From Desmodesmus armatus (taxonomy: Eukaryota > Chlorophyta > Chlorophyceae > Sphaeropleales > Scenedesmaceae): a DNA stretch of 64,000 nt. Within the stretch, counting starts at the first letter, position 1; each line of letters begins with the position of its first letter. Made by a program: the position numbers and the translations under genes. Below are positions 40,014 to 51,774 of the stretch, in pieces. The stretch covers positions 62,001-126,000 of the forward strand of contig VIIQ02000619.1 of the NCBI GenBank assembly GCA_007449985.2. Direction: 5' to 3'. The notes below the pieces were generated by a model that did no database searches, was not told the DNA's origin, and saw nothing but the letters and a program-made list of their open reading frames with translations.

Positions 40014-43000
40014 ATGAGCAGCTTTCAAGACACGGGCCTGGATCACCGGATACTGCGGGCACTGTCCAAGCAGGGCCTGGCAGCACCCACGCCTGTCCAG
40101 GCAGCAGCCATCCCTGCTGCTCTAGAGGGCAAGGATGTAGTAGCACGGGCCCGCACAGGCAGTGGCAAGACACTGGCATACCTGCTGCCCGCATTGCAGC
40201 GCATCGTGACGAGCAGCAGCAGCAGGCAGCCCTGGCAGGTGGTGGTTCTAGTGCCGACTAGGGAGCTGTGCGACCAGGTGCGTCCGTGCTGCTGCTGCTG
40301 CTGCTGCTGGGTTGTGTCGCTGAACACCCCTGTCTCTGGCCACACCATGTTTAATTATGCTTAACATGGTCCTGTTGGAAAGGCATTTGCCATGGCATTC
40401 CCTGGTATTGCTGTGGGTGTTGACTATGCAGTCGGTGTTGGCCAGCACTGGACGCCACTACCCCCTTACCTCCCTCTCGCTCTTGCCCTGCCCCACAACC
40501 AATCTGCCCCTTTCTGTTCTGCGCCTGACTTTACAACCCCAAACAGGTCGCCAACGAGGCGCGAGCAGTGGCCAAGCACTGCGGCACCCCCATCAGTATC
40601 ACCACCCTGTTAGGTGACACCCCCCCAGCGCAGCGGGCAGCAGCAGCATCCGCAGGGGCGTTGGTGGTGACCACGCCCGCACGCATTGCTGCTGCTCTGC
40701 GTGAGTCCTGGGTGCAGCCCAGCACCTTGGCAAAGTCCCTGCAGCTGTTGGTGCTGGATGAGGCTGACCTGCTGCTCAGCTATGGATACAGTGAGGACCT
40801 GCAAGAGCTGGCAGTACACATACCCAGGTAAGGGTTTAGTTGCTGTATGGTGAGGGTTTGGCCTGGGTTAGTTTGCTGTATGGTAATGTTTGCTGTATGG
40901 TAAGGGCATCGCATGTTGATGACTGCTCGTGGGGGAGGTGGGCGGCCTGTCTGCTCACCTCGCGCACAGGTCCATTTACTGGCAGCAGGGCAGAGGCACT
41001 CTGTTGCTGTCATGTGCGGGCATGTCTTGATGTGTGCGGCATGTGCTGAAAATGCACTTGTCCTAGTGCCATACGTTGACATTGTCTTGACTTGTGCCGA
41101 CGAGTGTCGACACAGGGAGTGCATCCAGCTGATGCAACAACCATCCAAGGATGTGACATTCTGAACTTGGGTATAAGCGCCCGACTGCCCCGCCCCCTCC
41201 CATTTGCTGTCCTGCGCCCCTCTTCAGGTCCGCTCAGTGCCTGCTGCTGAGCGCCACCAGCTCTTCAGAGGTAGAGCAGCTGCAGCAGCTGATCCTGCAC
41301 AACCCCGTCACACTCAACCTGCTGATCACACCAGCAGAGGCAGCAGCAGCAGCGGGTGGGGATGGAGGCAGCGGCGATGGGGCGGCAGCAGCAGCAGCGG
41401 CTGCAGCAGGAGGTGGTGGTGGCATGCTGGGGGTGGGTGGCAGCGGCAGTGCGGCTGAGATTGTGCACTATGGGTTCAGCTGTGCTGCTGCTGACAGGCG
41501 GCTGGTGGTGCTGGCACTGCTGAAGCTGGGGCTGCTGCGCAAAAAGGTGCGGTGGAGGGGGTGGAGAGGGGGGGGGGGTGGGGGGGGGGGGGTGAAGGGG
41601 GTGGAGGGGGTCATTGGGGAAGAGGGGTGCGGGGATCAAGGAGGAGGGGGTGCAAGGGGAAGGGGTGCAAGGGGGAGGGGTGCAAGGGTGAGGGAGTGGA
41701 TGGGGAGAGGGTGGAGGCGGAGGGGTGGAGGGGGAGGGGGCATCCAGAGGGGGGGGGGGCTCTAGGGGCGCAGCAATTGAAGCAGTACCAGAAGCATCAT
41801 GCATGTCTGGCCACGGGCGTCATGCAGCTTGCGCAGCAGCATCAGCACTGTTGCGCGCCATGCATGCCTCCAGCCTTCCAAGCAGCACACCGACAACTGC
41901 TGTCTCTTGTGTGCATGCCACCCACCATGCCAGGTGTTGATATTCACCAACAAGGTTGAGGAGGGAGTGGGTCTGCGGCTGTTCTTGGAGTCTTTTGGGT
42001 TGCGGCTGGGCTGCTTGCATGCCGAGCTGCCAGTCAACAGCAGGAGCCACATACTGGCAGCATTCAACAAGGGCCTGTTTGACTACCTCATAGCAGTCGG
42101 TGAGCAGGGACCAGGAACCGACCCACTTGAGGTGTGGGGCAGCGGTTTGGCACCATTTGATCCATCGATAAGGCATCGGCGTGCCAGCTTGCCACTACTG
42201 CTCTGCTCGTGTGTTGTTATTGCCCACGCGCCCAATTTGCTGATGCGTAGTTGGTGTTGGTGATGCATACGCCGAGTGTGACGCTAAAGCCCGGTTGTAG
42301 CATCCTATTCCTATTCCTATTCCTATTCCTATTCCTATTCCTATTCCTATTCCTATTCCTATTCCTATTGGTGTTGGTGATGTTGCAATGGCTGCCGTAG
42401 ATGACGTGCACGCACGGGACCGTTCAGCGGATGCAGCAGCGGCAGCGGCAGCAGCGGCAGCGGCAGCAGCGGCGGGCGCTGGGGGCCGGAAGCGCAAGCG
42501 GAAGCAAGCAGAGGGTGACAAGCAGCAGCAGCAGGGTGCGGTCAAGAAAGGGAAGGATGAAGAGTTTGGTGTGACGCGTGGTATTGACTTCAAGGGAGTG
42601 AGAAGTGTGATCAACTATGACATACCAGACTCAATACAGGTGAAGGCGCATGTGTGTTGTCGTGAAGGGTCGGAGGGAATGTTTGGCATAGACGATACAT
42701 GTGTAGATATCTTAGTGAACATGCAAGACACATGCATGCAGTTCTATCAGGCACGCCAACATGGTCCACTAGGTTGGAGGGAATGAGGTGAATGGGTTGT
42801 GGAGGCACCAGGAGAACTTTGGCTGCATGCAATCACGAGGTGGGATCACTCCCACATCGCTGTATAGGATATCGCTACTTCCACATACACCGGGTGGCGC
42901 TTTTTGCTATATAGGATATCCTGGTGCAGGGTGCAGCGGTAAAACAGCGCAACAGTGTTGCCGTCCTTCAGAACTCTCTCATCCCCACTGTCACTGTACA

Positions 43001-45206
43001 TTCCACTGTTGCTGTTGCTGTCAGCTAGTCACTCTCACTCACTGGTGCTGTCATGGCTATCGCGGTCACTGCAGGGGTATGTTCACCGAGTGGGTCGCAC
43101 TGGCCGTGCTGGTCTGTCAGGCCTAGCCCTCACTCTCCTCACTCCTGCTGACGAGGCATTCAGGCAGACGCTGGATGCAGCACTCACAGCACAACAGCAG
43201 CAGGGGCAGCAGGGACAGCAGGGCTCGGCGGCAGCAGCGGCAGCAGCAGTACCGGGTGGACAGCAGAGTGACACTGACAGTGAGAGTGACAGTGAGAGTG
43301 AGAGTGGCGATGAGTTGAAGGAGGGACGAGGCAGCAAAAAGCAAAAGGGAGCGCAGCAGGTGCGGCGGTGGGATAGAACGTGCACGCCTTTGGCAGTCGC
43401 CATGCTTGTGGTGGTGGCAGATGGTGTCGTGTTATGCCATTTGCATCTGTGTGATTGCTGTAAGAATGGCCCTGATGGGCTGCAAGGGAGGGGCACCTGC
43501 GGCTTGTGTGCTGCATGACGCGCGAATGTAATGTGTTTTCAGCATGGCGACAACACGGGGACCCCCTCTTGCCCTTGCTTTGTCCTCCTTCCTCCGCCCT
43601 GCACACCCCCAGGGCCTGCTTGCCAACTTGCCCTTATGCCCATGCCAACTTGCCCTTATCTCCTTTGCTTTCCTCCGCCCTGCACACCCTCAGGGTCTGC
43701 GTCCCTTCCTGCGGCTGAGCTCGTCCTCCCTAGAGGCGTTGAGGTATCGTGGTGAGGACGTGGGGCGCACCATCACCAAGGGGGCAGTGCGTGAGGCGCG
43801 GGCGCGCGAGCTGCAGCGGGAGCTGCTCAACAGCGACAAGCTGGCTGAGTACTTTGAGGAACACGAGGCAGAGCGGGTGAGAGGCAGGGGCTTTGTTTAG
43901 GTTTCCAGGGGGGACTTCCCCCGGCTGGCTGCACACAGTGCAATCGGGCAAAACTCAATTGTTGTTGGGGGTCGGAGGCAGAGCCTCACTAGTGAGATAC
44001 GCCTAGCACCCCGATACCAGGAGGTGCCCAGTGCCCGGACCAAATAGAGGGGCTGGAGGATAGGGAACAAAGGGAGGGTTAGACAGGGGTAGGAGAGGAA
44101 GGCTGATGCAGTGTTGAGAGGAGGGGATGGGGGTGCAAGACGTGTCAGTCCTTGCATGCGGCTTCCTGGCCTGTCACTAGCCAACCCCATGGCTGTTCCG
44201 CCAGCCGGCCATCAGGGTTCGACGACGGCGCCACAGATAAACCTCAGGCTGGGGCTCCTGGACGCACCACACTTTGCAGTGTGTGGTGGGTTGTTTTCGC
44301 ACCAGACATGTATCGGCGGTATGTGTAGCCACTTTGCAGTGTGTGGTGGGTTGTTTTCGCACCAGACATGTATCGGCGGTATGTGTAGCCATTCAGTTGT
44401 GTGTCCTATGGCTTTTTGTTTTCTTTTTGTCTTGTCTGCTATGGGCTTGCATGATACTCTGACTGTTGTATGTGCTGCATGGCGGCCTTCAAGCAATGGG
44501 GTTCATTGCCTGCTATGGGCCCTTCAGAGCTGCTGTCCGCTGCCTTTCAACTCTGCGTCTGCTCGTACCTTGGCTTTCAGCCCCAATCTTTACCACCAGC
44601 AGCATCCCTCATTCCGCCCTGCTGTCTGCATGTGTTTTTATGCCCATCCAGTTGCTGTTAAGGCATGACAAGCCCATGCATCGCAAGGCGGGCCACATCC
44701 CGCACCTGCGGCACCTGCCCAACTACATCCGCGACACAACCACAAACCCCAACGAGCTTGCAGCAGCAGGCACAGCAGCGGTGGTGGCAGCACAGCGGCA
44801 GCCGAAGCAGAAGGGTCCCAAAGCCAAGCGGCAAAAGACAGCCGCCAACCAGGACCCCTTGAAAGCAGGAGGAGGCGCTGGCAGCGCAGCAGGTGCAGCT
44901 GGTGGGGTCCAAGGCGGCGCGGCAGCAGCAGCAGGGGCGACAAAGCTATACACTGGGGGTGTGTTCATGAAAGCTGCTAAGAAGCATGGATCAGCAGCGG
45001 ATGAGGAGCTGACAGAGTTAGAGAAGAGGGCGCTAGCAAAGCCTATAAAGCCCAGTAAGGCTAAGGTGCTAAGGGGCGTGGGTGGTGCGGCACTCAAGGA
45101 GAAGGTGCTGGGGTCGAAGGTTGCTGCGCTAGCGGCGGGGGCCAACAAACGCAATGTGCGGGCGGTGCGGCCGACGATGGGTGCAGGGGCCAAGCGCAGG
45201 CGCTAG
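40014..45206 (+). CDS. DDX56: DEAD-box ATP-dependent RNA helicase, DDX56/Dbp9 type
   Basis: Eight exons: 40014-40277, 40547-40827, 41228-41546, 41934-42099, 42401-42639, 43075-43359, 43694-43876, 44652-45206; 763 residues, all in phase. The family unwinds pre-rRNA in the nucleolus during large ribosomal subunit assembly. Motifs: Q-motif around P27VQ29, A46RTGSGKT53, PTREL, TPAR, D159EAD162, SAT at 190-192, [17 protein letters not shown] with [10 protein letters not shown] (as in Dbp9), and [13 protein letters not shown]. The C-terminal tail is basic ([15 protein letters not shown], later GAGAKRRR). Exon 5 encodes a poly-Ala then KRKRKQ insert in the second RecA domain, at the site where Dbp9 proteins usually carry an insertion. 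The symbol is by family, not by proven orthology. Confidence 0.9.
41553..41760 (+). repeat. G-rich low-complexity tract in DDX56 intron 3
   Basis: About 210 bp of GGGGTG/GGAGGGGG repeats on the coding strand, with guanine runs up to 12. It could form G-quadruplexes in the pre-mRNA. The long open frames here are compositional. Confidence 0.85.
42303..42370 (+). repeat. (TCCTAT)n hexanucleotide microsatellite
   Basis: About 11 perfect copies lie in the intron 42100-42400, between two copies of GGTGTTGGTGATG. Confidence 0.95.
44271..44390 (+). repeat. Perfect 60-bp tandem duplication in DDX56 intron 7
   Basis: ACTTTGCAGTGTGTGGTGGG to ATGTGTAGCC occurs twice in a row with no difference, indicating a very recent duplication. 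Confidence 0.95.
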
Positions 45207-46399
45207 GGCTGTGGAGTGAGTGTTGAGCTTCCTCACGCACACTTCATAACGCTACGGCAGACACTGTTGTGTTGTGTTGCAGCTGTGTTGGATAGTGTGG
45301 TTTGAGCAGGGAGTTTCGTTGGCTGGGCCAAGGGTGTGCACTGATTGTTGAACCAGCATGCTGTTCTGGCATTGCGCAGCATGCAGTGCACCTTGTTGCC
45401 AGCCTTTGACTCCACCGATAGAGAGAGGCCATCAGCTTTTTGTTGTTATGGTGGTATCTCACTATGATATTGTTTGGATCATGCACCCGACGTCGGCATC
45501 TGCAACGCAGCTGTGCCCAGGCGTGTGCCACGGTTGTAAATGCAGGCTGCCACAATATACTTGAAGCCTCGCACGTGTTGCTGGCATGTAGTGCTACCAT
45601 TATGCTTGGTTTTGGATAACAACACACCAGAGGAGGTATCTACCCCTGGGCAGGGGAGGTAGCTACCCCTGTAGGGGCACAGCCAGCAGATTGCTTGCCA
45701 ATGGAGCTTGAAATAAGGCAGTATCACTGACTCAAGACACAGCGTGCCCAAGCAGGCTGTATGCAGGCCTGCCATGCCGACAGAGCCCGTGTGAAAAACT
45801 TCATTTTCAGGAAAGAGTTCAGGACATAGTCAAGCAGGACCGCTTCAATATACGCGCGATATAAAAAGATTGATTATCATTGGTCTCAATACACTGCCGC
45901 GTGCCCTTACAAGAATACTCGGTGTGACCACGATATGTCAGGTCGTCTGCATGACTTCGTGTGCCGATATTGGTCTGGTTGTTGGGACCTTGCTACTTGA
46001 ATAATCTAATTGATGTATTACTAAGAGTTCTCAAGCAAATAGACAAGCGAAACACGCAGCAAGTGCACAAAAGTGACACGCCTGGACCACAGACCCTGGT
46101 GTGCGTGCGACCGGATTGTCCGATCAAGCTCCAGCCTGGTTCTGAACATTTCATTGGAGGGTTCGAGTAGCTTGCAGGAAGTGGGCGTGCGATCAAGGAA
46201 CAGGTGTGAATCAAGTGTGTGCAGCATCGATGCACCGTCCACAAACTTGGCAGCCTGCACAGCAGCTAGGTGCACACCTCACCAGTAGAATCTGACTTAA
46301 AGCTACATATCACAGCGTTATCAAGCCGCATCGGCCCTTGACACTCGCACGCCCAACTTTGGCGCCACTAAGCGTGACAACTGCTGTGCTTGGCTGCAG
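45207..46399. other. Intergenic region
   Basis: Holds the 3' UTR of DDX56 and the promoter of the next gene. A short inverted GTAGCTACCCC-type motif lies at about 45640-45675. No gene was recognised. Confidence 0.5.
45535..45539 (+). terminator. TGTAA polyadenylation signal, DDX56 gene
   Basis: TGTAA lies about 330 bp after the stop codon, a normal 3' UTR length for green algae. No better candidate was seen between. Confidence 0.5.
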
Positions 46400-47725
46400 A
46401 TGGCGTCCGTCGCCGTCTTCGTGCGGCTGGCGATGGTTGTGGGACTGTTGCTGCAGTATTCACAGGCGGCAGCACCTCATGCAGCAGGGTGAGCAAAAGA
46501 CTTGGTACCATCGTTCGCGCACGCACAAGCAGCAGTGGCGTCACCTCACGCAACATTTCTTTTCATTGCAGATTGATGCTTCCTGGTTTGAGGATGCAAG
46601 ACACAGACAGCCGTGTGTGCCGATCATTCCGGATCTGCCACAACAGCAAAGGTGCTGCATGGACCACAGTGCAGGTATTCTCAGCACTGGAGCCCCTACT
46701 GACGCAGCTGAAGCTGGACCCAGCAACAGAATACGTCGAGGTGAAGCCTCTTCAGGGCTGCTTGACCTCCGGCTGCTGCTGTAGCACCCCAGTGGAGGTC
46801 CGGTTCAGCTTGCCTATCCACAGAGACAAGGCAGCAGCAGCTGCAGAGCTGGCAGAGGTGAACCAATTCCTGCGGTTCAGGCTGCCCCGTGAGCTTCAGG
46901 GCACAGCCTGCACCACTGGATCAGTGACAGAGTGCCCCCCTGCAATCGCAACGGAGAGGAGGCTCCTCAGGTGTGTGCAAGCAAACTAGGGCTTTCAAGT
47001 CATGACGTCTGGGACTGCTGCTGCTGCTGCTGCTGCAACCATTCTTAGCAGCAGCAGTGAGTGTGTGGTAGTGACAGCTGCTGTCAGCAGCCAGTGAGAC
47101 ATCAACCATGGGCAGTCCAGCTTGTAGTTGCTTTGAGTGCAGCAGCACTAGCACTGGCAGCAGCAGCCTTGAGAGTGTGAAAGAGTGGCAGCTGGGTCTG
47201 CAGTAGAAATGCGCTAGCCTTGATCAAGGACCAAAATCTCCACGGCGGAGCTCTGGCCTGGAAATCAGGTTTGAGTGCATACTGGGGTAACTGCGCACTC
47301 ATCAACACGACAGAGTTACTCAGGTGCCCTCAACCACCTTCCTGGACCCCCCCCCTACCACGCCTTCATATGGTGTGCATCACCCTGCTGTTCCCCTTGC
47401 AGGCATGAACGTGCCTATGCACCTCAAGTATGGTGCATGGCCCTCAGATATGTCACACGCACAAGTTCACACTCTTGAGCCACAGTGCCTCCCCCACCTC
47501 CCTTTCAACACCAACTACATGTTTACGCAGACACAGCTGCTGCAAAGGATACCCCCTGCATCATATGCACCCTTAGCTCCCTAGTCCCTGACCACACTGA
47601 CACACTATCCCCCCCCCCTGCCACCTATTGCCCCACCGTGCGCCTCCCCACACAGGCAAGACCCAGAAGAGGACCCCACCCTCCCTCCCCTCCCAGCCGG
47701 CCTCATTCCCTATGAAGGCAAAAAG

Positions 47726-47764
<39 letters not shown>

Positions 47765-49734
47765 CCAGCGCCAGAGGACGACACCCTCCCTCCCCTGCCA
47801 GCCGGCCTTATCCCCTTCGACGGCAGTAAGCCAAAGCCCCAGCAGCAGCCTAAACCCCAGCAGCCAAAGCCCCAGGCTGCCAAAACCCCAGCCGACGATC
47901 AGTCCAAGGACCTTCCCCTTCCAGAGGGTTTAGTCCCCTACGACCACAAAACCACGAGGCAGCTGCTGCAGGATATGGAGGCAGCAATAAACGAGGCAGC
48001 AGTGGCAGCAGTGCTAGAGATGCCAGCAGTAGGCCTCAGTGCACTCACTGGCACTCCCATCCTGGAGATGGGGACCCCTGGTGCCTACGGCTCCAGCAGT
48101 GACACTAGCAGCAGCAGTGGCAGGGCCCTGTTGGAGGCTGTTGGTGGCTATGGTGGCCGTGCACTGCTGGGGGTGGATGCTGGGGAAGGGTTGGAGGCAG
48201 CTGGCGAGTCAGTGGGAGGGTATGGAGGGGGCCGTAGCCTGCTGGAGAGGACCCCAGAGGAGAAGACACCTCAAGCAAAGCAGACGCCAGCCAAGAAAGA
48301 GGAACAGAAAGCTCCACATAAGGACAGCAAAAAGCAGGAGCAGCAGAAGAAGGAGCAAAAGCAGAAGCAGGACCAGGAGAAGCAGCAGGAGAAGAAGAAG
48401 CAGCAGGAAAAGAACAAGAAGAAGACGGAAGGCCAGCAGCAGCAGAAGCAGGAGCCAGCAAAGCCGGCCGCCGCCTCCGCAGCTGCTGCTCCCTGCAGCA
48501 GCAGCGGCATCAGCGGCATCAGCAGCTCTACAGCCCCCAACGGCCGGCCTTACGGCACCTGCTACTGCCGCTACAACCCTAGGGACTCTTCATGGGCTTT
48601 GGAGCAGGCAGCTTGCCGCGCAGCCCTTTTCACCCGCTGCAAGTCTGCAGGAAACCTCCTGGAGTGCTCTCAGGTTGAGGGCTTCTACCGTGGCCTTGCC
48701 ATGCCTGGCAGCGAGGCCCCTCATAAGGATGCCATCACAGCGTTCCTGTATGCAGACTGCCCCCCGGCACCCCCCTGCAGCTGCAAGGCACTGCTGTCGG
48801 GGTCTGAGACGGCCACTGCACGCGAGAGGTGCTGCACTGATCTGCAGGCACACTGCCAGGTGAGGGCAAGGGGTGGGCTAGGGGTTGAGTGAGGTTGGCA
48901 GGGGGTGGTCAGGTTGAGGGTTGTGTAAGGGCACTTTCAGACGAGGGTGTGGGAGAGGTAGGGAAGCAGCCACGACGGCTCAGCTCTGGATTTGCACAGG
49001 GTGGGCATTGGTGGAGTAGCAGGGGTGTGGGGGGGGGGGGAGACAGGGGGCCAGTGATGTTGGGTGCATGACGTGTCAGGTATTGGGGCTCTTTCAAGAG
49101 GGAGCTGCAGCAATGAAGGCAAAGCAAGCAGCAGTCTGTGGTGCTTGCAGCAATGCTTCTGTTCAACCTCACACCAACCATCCGCAGTGCCTTGGTAAAT
49201 CAACTCCCCGCTATACAGCGCCAAGCACCAGCAGCTACAGCAGCTGCACCAGCAGCACTCAAGCTCACTGTCCCCTGTTCCGCTGCCCTGTGCTGCCCTC
49301 AGGTGCCCTTCTCTGGCCTGGACTGTGAGGACGTTGGCCGCTTCTGCCGCCCCTACGGCCGCCAAAGCTCCGACCCCCTAGGCGCCCTCTTCAGCTTTGT
49401 GCTGGTCAAAACCCACGGCTTTGATTGCAGCGCACCAAAGTACGCAGCCTCCTACACAAGCGTTGTCAGCAGCAGCCGCATGCAACCGTCTGCTGAGGCA
49501 GACGCTGCGGTACGGCAGCTTTCAAAGGCAGCGATGCTTGAGGGGCTCATGCGGTACAATACTGTGGGTCAGCAGGGGGGTGTTGATGCGTATGGGGAGC
49601 CGGATAGGGTTGCAGCGCTGCTGACTATGTTGGTTGGCGGGTGCTTTGCTGTGGCGGTGGCGGCGGTGGGAGTGGCTGTGATCTTTACGCTGGTGTCCAA
49701 CCGCAGCCGTCACACAACACCGCTGCTGGCGTGA
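46400..49734 (+). CDS. Cysteine-rich secretory-pathway protein with one C-terminal membrane segment, function unknown
   Basis: Model: 46400-46488, 46572-46970, 47656-48859, 49303-49734; 707 residues, in phase. The signal peptide (LAMVVGLLLQYSQAAA) is clear. A cysteine-rich domain follows (CRSFRICHNS, then GCLTSGCCCSTPVEVRF). The third exon has three LPxLPxGLxPYxG-type repeats around a poly-Ala/Gln stretch, a Gly/Ser region, and a strongly charged Lys/Gln/Glu segment. A second cysteine-rich domain (CYCRYNPRDSSW to CCTDLQAHC) continues into the last exon. The last exon ends in one hydrophobic helix (about 49615-49695) and a short basic tail, giving a type I topology. No family is recognised. 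The 685-bp intron 46971-47655 holds further open stretches and may hide an extra exon. A cell-surface or wall-linked role is a guess. Confidence 0.65.
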
Positions 49735-51774
49735 GGGTGAAGGATAATGTTTGTGCGGAGGTTAGTGGTGGAATTTGACAGCCGGATCGTTCATCATGAG
49801 TTCAAGCGTCTGGTCCTTGGGTTCTTGAGACCTTTCACGTGTCTCATGTGATAGCTTCCGGTCATTGGGGCACTGGGTGTGTGGTTGTGTGGGTGCAGAA
49901 GGGATTGTGTGTGCTGATTGGCTGCTGTCCTATAGCAGTCTGGTCGAGCAGGGAATGGTCTGTGAATGGCAACTGCTGTCAGGACAAGGTGGAGCCTGAT
50001 GAATGGACGCCCTGAGCGCTGCTGGTGCTGCAGCAGTGCAGCAGCCTGGTGGCGGGGCAGTGCTGTTTGGAATGCATGCATGTGTGGCGTGCCAAGTGCA
50101 CTGACGGCCCCACCTATAGTGCCATGCAGTTTCAGCGCATCAGTCCAGTGTCATCTGTGTGTGTACAAATGCTGTTTGTGTTGGTGGTGGAAAAGGAATC
50201 GTTTGGGTCGAACCAAGAAGCTGGCCTCTCATGTGGGAAGTGCAGTGGAGGGCTCTTGAAGCCTCCAGCGAGCGTGTAGTGTCGCTACAGCGGCATTTGG
50301 TTGTGCATGAGCATTGTGGCAGCAGCAGATGTGATACATGGCACCAACCTCCCTCCGGTTGCCGCTGGCAAATTCGCTGGCAGTTGTGAGCACTGCTGCT
50401 TGCAATGTTGTTACAGCATGTCTTGCTGCAGCTGGAGTGTTGGGAGGCGCCGTGTGGATGACGCTTTGTGATCAACACCTACTAGATTGATCACTGCCGA
50501 CCCTGTGCTATACGCATCCCTGTCTGGGTATCTGTGCATGTGTGTGAGGAATTGCATTAGCTGTCTCCCCAGGCCTGCTATAGCAGCAAACCAGCATCAG
50601 TTTGCTGCCAGGCTGGGGTGAGGACGGCCAGTGGGCCGGGCACCAAGCCTGGCTTACTGTCATGCAATTCATTGTTTGCGCACCTCTTGTTCTCTGTGGA
50701 CTGGCTTACTAGCGCACAGTGTTTGAGGCAGCCTGAAGGGTGGGTGGAAGACTGGGTGAGGTTTGTGGTGATGCGGGGAGTCCTTGTCAGTTGTGTGACA
50801 GTTGCACAAGTGCATGTTGGCAGCTCTTGTCCTCACTTAAAATGACACAAGGCAGGTGCAATCTTGTTCAGTTGTGTGGTGGTGTGTTGTTAGGCCTGGG
50901 TTGTCAGGCAACGTCTGGATGAATGACGTAATGTATAAACTTGATGTCATGAACAACTGACGGGCAGTGTTGTAATTGACAGATAACTGAAACTGCGGAG
51001 GGCATGGGAAGCACTACACACTGTACGCTAAGGCTTGGCAAACTGTGGTTTGAACCCTGCTCTTGATGAAGTGTACACATACAAAAGCATCAAGTGCATC
51101 AAATCAGCCTGTCTGGGTTAAACCCTGGGTGCCATGATGGAGAGGGCTGCTGGGCAGAACCCTGGGACGACCAAGGTACAGCAGCAGACCACACTGCGCA
51201 GTGCTGCCTTGTTGTGCCTGCTGGTGCCCAGGTCGTTACTAATGGTCCTTTTCAAGTTCGGCGACTTTGTGTAGCTTCCCACTCGCACCAAGTCGCTGTA
51301 AGTTCAGCACATTGCTGTGACTTCAGCACAGGCTGGTTGGTCAGTGGGGACCAGACAAACCGCCAGTGAGCGTTATTTCACCACCGCAACGTATCCAATG
51401 CCATAATTACACAACCTTTGAATGTCTTGAGCCTCTGGGAGTCGAGTCAGTCCGTGCTATACTGTTTCAGGACGGTCCCTTTTGTTGGCGGGCTTGTGGA
51501 CCGACATCTGGTCCACCATGAAGCCTGCCATCACAGAAGTGAAAATCTAACTGGCATGCGTGCATTACTGACCTGCAGCCTCGCACCAGCTTCGCACCCT
51601 CCAAGCGCCCTTCCCCAACCTTCCACAGTTGGCCAAAGTGTAACCCCTGGTATCGTCCATAAAGGCCGCCTCCTGCCACTTGTTTCAACAGTGATGCCTG
51701 CCCTTCTGTAATCAGCAAACAATCAGCAAACAACGCCCTACGTCCTTCCTGTTGACCCACTCTCCAGATCAGAG
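49735..51774. other. Intergenic region, about 2 kb
   Basis: No ORF with domain resemblance and no tRNA-like fold was found. It holds the 3' UTR of the membrane-protein gene and the promoter of the small secreted-protein gene. TGTAA at about 50973 is a late candidate signal. Confidence 0.5.

Noticed and set aside
41424..41959. Gly-rich ORFs downstream of DDX56 exon 3
   Set aside because: Compositional artefact of the G-rich intron; the helicase exons splice in phase around it.
46080..46180. Possible tRNA-like sequence with a GGTTC-type loop
   Set aside because: No cloverleaf could be formed with paired acceptor and anticodon arms.
47220..47584. Extra exons in the 685-bp intron of the cysteine-rich protein gene
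   Set aside because: Open stretches exist, but none joins both neighbours in phase without a stop; direct joining 46970 to 47656 works.
49151..49194. A 44-bp mini-exon before the last exon of the same gene
   Set aside because: It has splice-like edges but would shift the frame; exon 3 and exon 4 join in phase without it.
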